The notes under the pieces were generated by a model. The model ran no database searches and was not told where the DNA came from. It saw only the letters and a list, made by a program, of their open reading frames with translations. Made by a program: the position numbers and the translations under genes. From CAZKUN01 sp964555935 (GTDB lineage Bacteria; Armatimonadota; Zipacnadia; Zipacnadales; VGFC01): a stretch of DNA of 64,000 nucleotides. The stretch's first letter is position 1. Every line of letters begins with the position of its first letter. The stretch spans positions 1-64,000 of the forward strand of contig CAZKUN010000006.1 in the NCBI GenBank assembly GCA_964555935.1, in the 5' to 3' direction. Below are positions 1 to 6,896 of the stretch, piece after piece.

Positions 1-1088
1 TGTGCAACGGGACGGCAACCTTGCACTCGGCGATCTTCGCCGCGGGGGCGCGCGCGGGGACAGAGGTGATTGTCCCTTCGGTGACGTGGCATGCGAGCAT
101 CACTCCAATCCTGCACTGCAACGCCACGCCCGTGTTCTGCGAGGTGGACCCAGAGACGTTCTGCGCCGACCCGGCTGATGTGAAGAGGCGCATCACCGAG
201 AAAACGGTGGCCAGTGTCGTCACGCACGTCTACGGCAACCCGGCGGATATGGACGCGTTGCTGGAGATCGTGGATGGGACGGACATCACGCTCATTGAGG
301 ACGCGTCCCACGCGCACGGGGCGATGTGGGGCGACCAGATGGTCGGCTCCGTCGGGCACATCGGGTGTTTCAGCCTGCAGGGAAGCAAGGCGGTGACGGG
401 CTTTGAGGTGGGCGTCGCGACGACGAACGATGACGAGCTTTACGACCGGATGCTCGCCCTCGGGCAGTATGGCCGGTGCGGCGCGCTGTGGCAAACGGAC
501 CGATTTGCGGATCTGCGGAACATGGGGCTTGGGATTAAGTACCGGGCGAACCCCTTGGGCATTGCCATGGCGCGTGGAGGACTGAAGCGTCTGCCGGAGC
601 TGAATGAGAAGCGGCTGGCGTGGTTCAGCCGGCTAGACGGCCTGCTCGATGGAGTGCCCGGGGTGATGCCCCAGAAGACCTACGCGAAGGCCAAGCGAGG
701 CGGGATGCTGCTCTACACGGGAACGGTCGATCCGGAGGTGATCGGCGCGCCGGTGTCGATCATCCTGGAGGCGCTCGTCGCGGAGGGCGTGGGGACGACG
801 CCGGAAATCACTCCCTTCGGCTACGGCGTGATGCATCTGGAGCCACTCTTCAATGACTTCCCCCTGGACGATCTCGGCGGACTCTACGGGGACCTGCCAG
901 CCGGAACCCGGCGGCCGATGGCGCGGGGTTCGCTTCCGATCAGCGAGAACGTGCATGCGACGTGCTTCTGGCTCTCGACGCCCGTCGACCCCAGCCCCGA
1001 GTGGGTTGACCAGACGGCGGAGGCGTTCAGGAAGGTGGCGGCCGGCGGCGAGCGACTGGCGGAGATCGCCCAGGAGCGCGAAGGATGA
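1..1088 (+). CDS. DegT/DnrJ/EryC1 family PLP-dependent aminotransferase (5' partial)
   Basis: Reading is open from the first base, and in-frame residues before the first possible start read CNGTATLHSAIF, the usual 'NGT' block of DegT/AHBA-synthase enzymes, so the true start lies left of the window. These enzymes transaminate keto-sugars or act on related ketones using PLP. The block EVIVPSVTWHAS, the acidic motif VSVV..VYGNP and the lysine in GCFSLQGSKAV, at the position where the family forms the Schiff base, are all present. The gene ends in a 4-base ATGA overlap with the ribokinase gene, so the two are translationally coupled. With the kinase and epimerase that follow, a sugar or amino-sugar catabolic role is inferred. 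The exact substrate is unknown. Confidence 0.88.
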   Translation, partial: CNGTATLHSAIFAAGARAGTEVIVPSVTWHASITPILHCNATPVFCEVDPETFCADPADVKRRITEKTVASVVTHVYGNPADMDALLEIVDGTDITLIEDASHAHGAMWGDQMVGSVGHIGCFSLQGSKAVTGFEVGVATTNDDELYDRMLALGQYGRCGALWQTDRFADLRNMGLGIKYRANPLGIAMARGGLKRLPELNEKRLAWFSRLDGLLDGVPGVMPQKTYAKAKRGGMLLYTGTVDPEVIGAPVSIILEALVAEGVGTTPEITPFGYGVMHLEPLFNDFPLDDLGGLYGDLPAGTRRPMARGSLPISENVHATCFWLSTPVDPSPEWVDQTAEAFRKVAAGGERLAEIAQEREG

Positions 1089-2011
1089 GCAGGCCGAAGA
1101 TACTCGTGGTCGGCAGCGCGAACATGGACCTGGTGATCCGGACGCCGCGGATGCCGATCGGGGGAGAGACGCTGTTCGGCAGCGGCTTCAGCACGGTTCG
1201 CGGAGGCAAGGGCGCGAACCAGGCGATCGCCTGCGCGCGGATAGGCGCGGAAACGTGGATGCTCGGGTGCGTCGGCAAGGACGCGTTTGGCACTGTGATG
1301 ATCGCCGGGCTGGAGGACGACGGCGTCAACTGCCGGCACGTCCGTCGCCATGCCGATGCGCCGACAGGCGTCGCGATGATCATGATCGACGATGCCGGCG
1401 AGAATTCGATCATCGTCGCGCCCGGCGCGAACATGAAACTAGAGCCCACCGACATCGCCGATCTCACAGACTTCGGCAGCTTCGACGCGGTGCTGCTTCA
1501 ACTTGAGATTCCCATGCCCGTCGTCGAGGCGACGCTTGAGGCGGCGCGCGACGGCGACGTGCTGAGCGTGCTGGACGCAGGCCCAGCGACAAACGTGCCA
1601 CCAGACGTCCTGCACAACGCGGACGTCATCAGCCCTAACCAGACCGAGGCGCTGACGATGCTCGGCGAATCGGTGGATGCGGATATCTCGCCGACGGAGG
1701 TTGCCGCCAGATTGCTGGACGCGGGCTCGAGGAACATCGTGCTGAAACGCGGCGCGGAGGGCGCGATCGTCGCCGACATGAACGGACAGGCGGCCGTGCC
1801 CGCCCACAAGATCGATCCCGTCGACACAACCGGAGCCGGTGATGCATTCACCGCGGCGCTGGCGGTGAGTCTCGCGAGCGACGCGAGCCTCGTGGAGGCG
1901 ACGCGATTTGGGTGCGCGGCGGGGGCGCTAGCCGCGACCATTTTTGGCGCGGCGCCATCAATGCCGACGCTCGACGCCATCGAGCAATTCATGAAAGAGC
2001 AGGGAGCGTAA
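1085..2011 (+). CDS. rbsK: Ribokinase-type PfkB family sugar kinase
   Basis: A 308-residue cytoplasmic kinase that phosphorylates a sugar with ATP. The N-terminal GSANMDLVIRTPRMP and GGKGANQAIACARIGA form the sugar-binding signature of ribokinase-like PfkB proteins. The C-terminal DTTGAGDAFTAALAV carries the anion hole and the catalytic Asp of PfkB signature 2. Length matches ribokinase (about 300). The start ATG overlaps the upstream stop codon by four bases, and an epimerase gene follows after five bases. Because the epimerase acts on pentose or ketohexose phosphates, the kinase probably makes ribose-5-phosphate or a related ketose phosphate. Fructokinase-like or other PfkB specificity cannot be excluded from sequence alone. 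Confidence 0.9.
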   Translation: MSRPKILVVGSANMDLVIRTPRMPIGGETLFGSGFSTVRGGKGANQAIACARIGAETWMLGCVGKDAFGTVMIAGLEDDGVNCRHVRRHADAPTGVAMIMIDDAGENSIIVAPGANMKLEPTDIADLTDFGSFDAVLLQLEIPMPVVEATLEAARDGDVLSVLDAGPATNVPPDVLHNADVISPNQTEALTMLGESVDADISPTEVAARLLDAGSRNIVLKRGAEGAIVADMNGQAAVPAHKIDPVDTTGAGDAFTAALAVSLASDASLVEATRFGCAAGALAATIFGAAPSMPTLDAIEQFMKEQGA

Positions 2012-2016
2012 TCGCG

Positions 2017-2700
2017 TTGATCATCTCATCATCTCTGATGTGCGCCGACCTCACGCGGCTGGGCGAGGACCTCGCCGAACTCGAGCGCGTCGGCGTTGAC
2101 TGGCTGCACTTCGACATCATGGACGCGCACTTCGTGCCGAATCTGACCTTCGGGCCCGACATCGTCCGCAACTTGCGGCCGGTCACGAAGATGCCGTTTG
2201 ACGTGCATCTGATGATCGAGGAACCGATTCAGTACCTTGAGGATTACGTCGACGCCGGAGCGGACATTCTCGTAGTCCACGCGGAAGCCTGCGGGCACTT
2301 GCAGCGGACGCTGGGGAAGATCCGCGACCTCGGCGCGAAGGCCGGCGTTGCGCTGAATCCGGCGACGCCGCTGAGCGTGCTGGACTACGTGATGGACGAT
2401 CTCGACATGATCCTGCTCATGACGGTCAACCCCGGCTACGCAGGTCAGAAAGTCGTTCCGGCGACGCTCCCGAAGATTGGCGAACTCGCCGAGCGGCTCG
2501 AGGCAGAGGGGCGCGACATCATCCTGCAGGTCGATGGGAACGTGAGCTTCGAGAACGGGCGCAGGATGGCGGCTCAAGGCGCGACCTCGTACGTCGCGGG
2601 CTCGTCGAGCGTGTTCCACAGGGATCTCAGCCGCGAAGAGGGCACGCGCCAGTTGCGCGACGCGATGGCGGCCGGCGCGGCGGAATGGCGCGCGCGGTAG
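2017..2700 (+). CDS. rpe: Ribulose-phosphate 3-epimerase family protein
   Basis: A TIM-barrel epimerase of about 227 residues, the family's usual length. Conserved blocks are HFDIMDAHFVPNLTFGP (metal-binding His and catalytic Asp), FDVHLMIEEP (second metal His), LMTVNPGYAGQK and LQVDGNVSFENG (second catalytic Asp). I chose the TTG start because AGGGAG lies ten bases upstream and because the barrel begins directly after it (IISSSLMCADL). The reading frame is open further upstream but would run deep into the ribokinase gene. The usual DGG loop is DGN here. Given the kinase and aminotransferase partners it may be an allulose-6-phosphate or other ketose-phosphate epimerase rather than housekeeping Rpe. 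A GC-rich hairpin follows the stop codon. Confidence 0.87.
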   Translation: MIISSSLMCADLTRLGEDLAELERVGVDWLHFDIMDAHFVPNLTFGPDIVRNLRPVTKMPFDVHLMIEEPIQYLEDYVDAGADILVVHAEACGHLQRTLGKIRDLGAKAGVALNPATPLSVLDYVMDDLDMILLMTVNPGYAGQKVVPATLPKIGELAERLEAEGRDIILQVDGNVSFENGRRMAAQGATSYVAGSSSVFHRDLSREEGTRQLRDAMAAGAAEWRAR

Positions 2701-2728
2701 AGCTATCGCCGCACCATGGAGCAACCAC

Positions 2729-2755
2729 ACCGGCCCGGGAACGCTCCGGGCCGGT
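2729..2755 (+). terminator. Hairpin after the sugar operon
   Basis: ACCGGCCCGG and CCGGGCCGGT form a perfect 10-bp stem around a 7-base loop, 30 bases after the epimerase stop. No strong T run follows, so it is a weak or factor-assisted terminator candidate. Confidence 0.55.
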
Positions 2756-2770
2756 TGCCGTTATTGGGGC

Positions 2771-2799
2771 TTGCACATCCCGCGGAAGCGTGCTACCAT
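2771..2799 (+). promoter_or_regulatory. Sigma70-type promoter for the toroid-domain gene
   Basis: TTGCAC at 2771-2776 and TACCAT at 2794-2799 are separated by 17 bases, a good housekeeping promoter. The predicted start of transcription (about 2806) lies inside the GAAC-N4-GTTC palindrome that follows, the usual arrangement for repressor control. Confidence 0.65.
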
Positions 2800-2804
2800 A
2801 TATC

Positions 2805-2816
2805 GAACATTTGTTC
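2805..2816. promoter_or_regulatory. LexA/DinR-type SOS box candidate
   Basis: GAACATTTGTTC is a perfect GAAC-N4-GTTC palindrome with a preceding C, matching the known Gram-positive/actinobacterial LexA site. It sits just downstream of a -10 element and 22 bases before the start codon of the toroid-domain gene. Its function is inferred from match and position only. No lexA gene is in the window. Confidence 0.55.
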
Positions 2817-2837
2817 TACTACATTGGGGGACTACAC

Positions 2838-3704
2838 ATGCCGGAATGCATGGACAGAGCCGCTGATTTCATCTGGAAGAACGCTCGATTGCTCGACCGG
2901 CAGAGGTTTGCGCACCACTTCCTGGGCGGGTCACGAGATGGCGTGGTCTCCGCTTTGCAGGCCTACCAGAACGATGACGGTGGCTTCGGCAATGCGCTTG
3001 AGCCAGACATGCGCTGCCCGACGAGCCAGCCGCAGTTCCAGGAGGTTGGGCTGCGCATCCTCGATGAGGTGGGCTTCGGCGGCGGCATGGTCGAAGGCGC
3101 CTGCAACTTTCTCCAGACAATAGCGACCGACGAAGGCGGAGTTCCGTGGGCGCTGGCCAATGTCGACCCTTACCCACACGCCCCGTGGTGGGCGCCGGAG
3201 GAAGTCTTGAAGGCGAACATCAACCCGACGGGCGCGATCGCGGGGTTGCTGCATAAGCGCGGGGTCCACCACGCGTGGCTCGCCGGCGCGACGGAGTTCT
3301 GTTGGCGGGTCATCGATGGGGGGATAGCGAACGATCCGCATGGGTTGATGTGCGTTCTCACGTTCCTCGAGAACGCGCCAGACCAGGATCGCGCTCGAGC
3401 CGCGTTCGAGACGATTGGCGGCCTCATTTTCGATCAGGGCCTGGTCTGCATGGATCCTGACGACCCGGGTTACGTGAAGAAGCCGCTGGACTGGGCGCCG
3501 CGGCCGGAGAGCTGGTGCCGCGCGCTGTTCAACGATGAGGTGATCGGGACGCACCTGGATGCCTTGGAGGCGCGGCAGGCGGAGGATGGGGGTTGGTGCA
3601 TCTCGTGGGAGGCGGTGAGCCCGTCGTGTGAGTTGGAGTGGCGAGGCGTGCTGACGGTTGATGCGTTGCTGACGATGAGGGCGTATGGCCGTCTCGGCGA
3701 CTAG
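2838..3704 (+). CDS. Alpha-alpha toroid (prenyltransferase/squalene-oxidase repeat-like) protein
   Basis: A protein of about 288 residues, start ATG preceded by a GGGGG ribosome site. Blocks such as YQNDDGGFGNALEPD and RQAEDGGWCISW resemble the QxxDGGF/W turns of terpenoid-cyclase and prenyltransferase alpha-alpha toroids, and the segments between look helical. It is much shorter than a squalene-hopene cyclase and I see no DxDD or DDxxD catalytic motif, so cyclase activity is unlikely. It is a stand-alone transcript with its own promoter and an SOS-like box, and it converges with the DUF362 gene on a 4-base overlap. Proteins of this architecture are annotated as repeat-containing proteins of unknown function. 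Any link to DNA damage is inference from the promoter. Confidence 0.75.
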   Translation: MPECMDRAADFIWKNARLLDRQRFAHHFLGGSRDGVVSALQAYQNDDGGFGNALEPDMRCPTSQPQFQEVGLRILDEVGFGGGMVEGACNFLQTIATDEGGVPWALANVDPYPHAPWWAPEEVLKANINPTGAIAGLLHKRGVHHAWLAGATEFCWRVIDGGIANDPHGLMCVLTFLENAPDQDRARAAFETIGGLIFDQGLVCMDPDDPGYVKKPLDWAPRPESWCRALFNDEVIGTHLDALEARQAEDGGWCISWEAVSPSCELEWRGVLTVDALLTMRAYGRLGD

Positions 3705-4942
3705 TCGAGGCCGACGATGCTCATGATCTCGGTTCGGAGGGCCATTGGCGGGCAGGACGGGATGCACGTGAGGTCGTCAGCGCGGCCGGCGAGGTAGAGC
3801 CGACGCTGCACGTTACGGAAAACCTGCCCATCCATCGAACACGCGCCGACAAACACGCAGCGATCGGCCAACTCGTCCGGCTCCGTCGGCGCTTCGCCGA
3901 CGAAAATCTGCCACGTGCCGAGATCATCAGGCGCCTTCTCGGCGAGCGAGCGCAGTCCTGCCGTCAGGTAAGCAACGCACCCAGGCCCGACCTCGGGTCC
4001 GCACTGCCAGTCGATGCTGAGCGTGCCGAACTCGGCGGGGAGCGCCGGCACCTCGGGCTTCTCCGCGCGAGGGAGATCTTCGCGGGCCACGCCCGAGATC
4101 TCGATCTTCTCCAGATCAGCCTCACCCATCCCCATCTTCAACCCATGTCTGACCGTCTCGATCTCCGTGGGATCATCGAAGCCGAGCATCCACGCGCCGA
4201 GGGCATCGAGCGCGATACTGTCAGTCCCCGCCATCACCAGCCGCCAATCGAGCGGATCGCCGTAGCTGTGATCGCGCGTAAGCGGTTGGAGCGCATCAAC
4301 GACCGTGACATCGGGCGGGCGGATGGCGTGAATGTCCAACAGCGCGCTGCCAAGACCCCAACAGTGGTTGGTTGCGCGTTGGAGCTGCGACGCCCCACAC
4401 CACGTGTTCTTCACCGCGTTAGTCAGCAGTGTCTGGAGGTGGAACTTCAGGATCGGCACGTTGATGAGCCGCTCAGCATCCGCCAGCAGCTTCGGATACT
4501 CGACCTCGCGGAGGCAAAGGCCCCCCTCGACAGTCTTCGTCACCGTGCCCTCGTCACGCATGAGCGCAACCCGAACGCGCGAAGACTCGAAACTCTCGAC
4601 GAGCGTGAGATAGCCTGTGTGTTCAAGCGCTTCGGTCGTGTTCGAGCGGCGTCCGACGTGGGTCGAGATGCTCGATTCCTCGCAGACGGTGATGCGCTCG
4701 GCACCGACATCGAGCAACCAGGCGATGATCCCCGCGACGACGCGAGGGTCGGTGGTTGCGGGTGCATGGGGCATGAAGACATTGGGCTTCACGATGACGT
4801 CCGCGCCGCGGTACTCGCCTTGAGATACACAGGACTCGAGGACACCCGCGACCGCAGCGTCGACGGCTGGCGAGCGGAGCTGCGCATTGTGAGTGTCGAG
4901 GCCGCGCGGCGTGGCATCGGCGGCGTGAGATATGTGGATCAT
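3701..4942 (-). CDS. DUF362 domain protein
   Basis: A cytoplasmic protein of 413 residues whose N-terminal half matches the DUF362 pattern: DVIVKPNVFM near residue 50, a Rossmann-like stretch ending in ITVCEESS, then LINVPILKFH and the family-typical NAVKNTWCG. DUF362 proteins sometimes carry a ferredoxin domain. This one lacks a CxxCxxC cluster motif, so it is the cluster-less type. The biochemical role of the family is not established. The start ATG is preceded by GAGGA at good spacing. It lies downstream of, and co-directional with, the TIM-barrel isomerase gene across a 59-base spacer holding a palindrome, so the two may share a transcript. Confidence 0.78.
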   Translation of the reverse strand: MIHISHAADATPRGLDTHNAQLRSPAVDAAVAGVLESCVSQGEYRGADVIVKPNVFMPHAPATTDPRVVAGIIAWLLDVGAERITVCEESSISTHVGRRSNTTEALEHTGYLTLVESFESSRVRVALMRDEGTVTKTVEGGLCLREVEYPKLLADAERLINVPILKFHLQTLLTNAVKNTWCGASQLQRATNHCWGLGSALLDIHAIRPPDVTVVDALQPLTRDHSYGDPLDWRLVMAGTDSIALDALGAWMLGFDDPTEIETVRHGLKMGMGEADLEKIEISGVAREDLPRAEKPEVPALPAEFGTLSIDWQCGPEVGPGCVAYLTAGLRSLAEKAPDDLGTWQIFVGEAPTEPDELADRCVFVGACSMDGQVFRNVQRRLYLAGRADDLTCIPSCPPMALRTEIMSIVGLD

Positions 4943-4966
4943 ACGAGTTCCTCAGCAAACGGCTCA

Positions 4967-4985
4967 GACAGGCGAGACGCCTGTC
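4967..4985. repeat. Intergenic palindrome GACAGGCG-AGA-CGCCTGTC
   Basis: A perfect 8-bp stem with a 3-base loop, followed by CTACG, between two co-directional genes. It resembles the other short GA-rich-loop palindromes in this window (9382, 11700, 58369, 58413). Confidence 0.6.
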
Positions 4986-5001
4986 CTACGAAGTACTGGC
5001 T

Positions 5002-5844
5002 TCAGTCGCGCGCGACGCCGGCTTTCTCGAAGGCGTCCGTGATGGCGACGTACGACTTCTCGGCGGCGGCGATTGGGTCGTAGCCCTCTTTGCCCCAGAT
5101 CATCATGCTGACCTCGAGCGTGATGAAGTCCGTCCAACCGGCTTCCTTCATCGCGCGCATGTACTTGGCCGAATCGAGTTCCCCGTCACCCAGGAGCAGC
5201 AGGTCGAACTTGCCGTCCGGGTGCTTGCGAGCGTCAGTGATGTGCGTGTGCGCGGTGTAAGGCACGAGAGCGTGGACGGCCTCGGCTTCGTCCTCGCCGG
5301 CGAGGAACATGTGGACGATGTCGAAGTGCATCTTCACGCGCGGGCTCCCGACCGTGTCGAAGATCCACGCCGCGCGCTCGGAGGTGTAGACGGCCGCGCC
5401 GCAGTGCGCTTCGCCCGCGAGGACGAAGTCTTCTTCCTCGGCGAGCGCCGCGCAGTCCCGCAACAGATCCGCCAGCGGCTCTCTGATGTCATCCCACTGA
5501 TCGCGCTTCCCACCAATCCCCATAGCCAAGACGGGCGGCTCGCGCATGCCGAGGTCGCGCCCAAGCTGCGCGCAGACTCGCAGGTGTTCGAGGTTGGTCT
5601 TATGCTGCTGATCGTCCTCGGTCCACATGCCACCGGTGATGAACAGCGCGGGGACGCCGAGGTTCTTCTCGGCGAGCAAGCTCTTGAGCGCGGCGCGCCG
5701 GTCGGCGTCGAGGTCAGCGGGCATGGAGTTGTGAGTCGGTCCGATGCAGATCTCGACACCGTCATAGCCAATGCGCGCCAGCGTTGGGAGCGCGTCCTCC
5801 AGCGGCACGGTCGGCATCGCGTACGTCCCGTAGGCAATCTTCAT
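5002..5844 (-). CDS. Sugar phosphate isomerase/epimerase-like TIM-barrel protein
   Basis: About 280 residues of the xylose isomerase-like/AP endonuclease 2 superfamily. The N-terminus MKIAYGTYAMPTVPLEDALP followed by RIGYDGVEICIG is the usual first strand and helix. The metal-site blocks LAGEAHCG, KMHFDIVHMF, HTHITDARK and FITLEVSMM follow in the expected order for a mononuclear or dinuclear metal centre on the barrel. I placed the start at the ATG giving MKIAYGT, because upstream codons are not conserved-looking and a GAGGTGA site precedes it. Members isomerise or epimerise free or phosphorylated sugars and inositols, and often sit beside Gfo/Idh dehydrogenases. No substrate can be named here. 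Confidence 0.82.
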   Translation of the reverse strand: MKIAYGTYAMPTVPLEDALPTLARIGYDGVEICIGPTHNSMPADLDADRRAALKSLLAEKNLGVPALFITGGMWTEDDQQHKTNLEHLRVCAQLGRDLGMREPPVLAMGIGGKRDQWDDIREPLADLLRDCAALAEEEDFVLAGEAHCGAAVYTSERAAWIFDTVGSPRVKMHFDIVHMFLAGEDEAEAVHALVPYTAHTHITDARKHPDGKFDLLLLGDGELDSAKYMRAMKEAGWTDFITLEVSMMIWGKEGYDPIAAAEKSYVAITDAFEKAGVARD

Positions 5845-5975
5845 TAGGAGTGTCACCTCAGCAGGATTCAGGTGACGGGTGATTCGCTGGACACTGGGAG
5901 GGCACCTCTCGCGGAGGGATGATGAGGTCATGCGGGAAAGTGAGGCCATCAGACCGACGGGTTCTCGGAGGGAGC

Positions 5976-6893
5976 ATGACTGCGTTGATATTGGGACTGT
6001 TGGTAGCCGCCCCCGCGTGCAAGGCGGAGACGACGCGAGAGCTGATCCGCGACCGACATTTCTTGCGAGGATTCACCGTCTACGACCCGGCGCCGGGCAA
6101 GCACGTGGAGCGGGGCGTGTTGCAGTGGGAGGAATGCATCGGCGATCCGGTCTGGGGCCTGGCGCAGTGGCACAGCCTGCACTCCATCGAGGGAGTCGAA
6201 GGCGAGCGACTGGAGACAGGCGGCGTTCGATTCTCGAACGAGACGAAGAGCATCACGGTGGGCAAACCTGGGACCGACAGTGGGGATGTGGCGTTTGGGA
6301 TCGACGCCGATCTGGAATACCCCGATGGGCCGCGCCGACACGGACAAGACTGGCCGCATCTTCTCGCGAGCCAGCGGTTCAAACCCACGCCGACCATCGC
6401 GGAGATGACAGAGCTGCGCTTCCATGTGGAGGGCTTGCTGAAGCGCTCCAAGCGCTACGAGATGGAGGGGTATAGCCCTAACGTCCATGCGGCGCAGTTC
6501 GTCACGACCGTTACCGTTCAGAACCTCAACCGCGAATCGGCGGGCTACGGCGATTTCCTCTGGCTGAACATCCCCCAGTACGATGACCGCCGCCCCGTGA
6601 CGGCGCGATTTGTCGCGCCCGACCAGGCCCAGAAGAAGCTGATCTTCACGGTGCCTGGCGAGGCGCTGAGCGGGCAGAGCGCGCATGACGGCGAGTGGGT
6701 TGTGTTCGACGCGGATATCCTGCCGTTCGTCAACGAAGCCCTCGACGAGGCGTGGCAACGCGACTTCCTGCCCGATTCGCGCGACCTGAATGACTACCAC
6801 CTGGGCGGGATCAGCACGGGGTGGGAAGTGCCAGGCACGCTGTCGGTCGAGATGCAGATCCGCAATCTTAGTCTAAGGGTGTCGACGGAGTAA
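5976..6893 (+). CDS. Secreted protein of unknown function, probably beta-rich
   Basis: About 305 residues. MTALILGLLVAAPACKAET looks like a signal peptide, and a cysteine near position 15 could equally be a lipobox. The start was chosen at this ATG, which has CGGAGGGAGC in front, rather than the longer open frame. I recognise no family. The body is rich in aromatic and charged residues with alternating hydrophobics (FTVYD, VTVQNLN, WVVFDADILPF, VEMQIRNLSL), suggesting a beta-sandwich such as a lectin or carbohydrate-binding fold. It lies three bases upstream of a secreted esterase, so the two are almost certainly co-transcribed and may act on the same extracellular polymer. Confidence 0.7.
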   Translation: MTALILGLLVAAPACKAETTRELIRDRHFLRGFTVYDPAPGKHVERGVLQWEECIGDPVWGLAQWHSLHSIEGVEGERLETGGVRFSNETKSITVGKPGTDSGDVAFGIDADLEYPDGPRRHGQDWPHLLASQRFKPTPTIAEMTELRFHVEGLLKRSKRYEMEGYSPNVHAAQFVTTVTVQNLNRESAGYGDFLWLNIPQYDDRRPVTARFVAPDQAQKKLIFTVPGEALSGQSAHDGEWVVFDADILPFVNEALDEAWQRDFLPDSRDLNDYHLGGISTGWEVPGTLSVEMQIRNLSLRVSTE

Positions 6894-6896
6894 CGC

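Noticed and set aside
2838..3704. A squalene-hopene cyclase or other terpene cyclase
   Set aside because: The protein is less than half the required length and lacks a DxDD or DDxxD catalytic motif.
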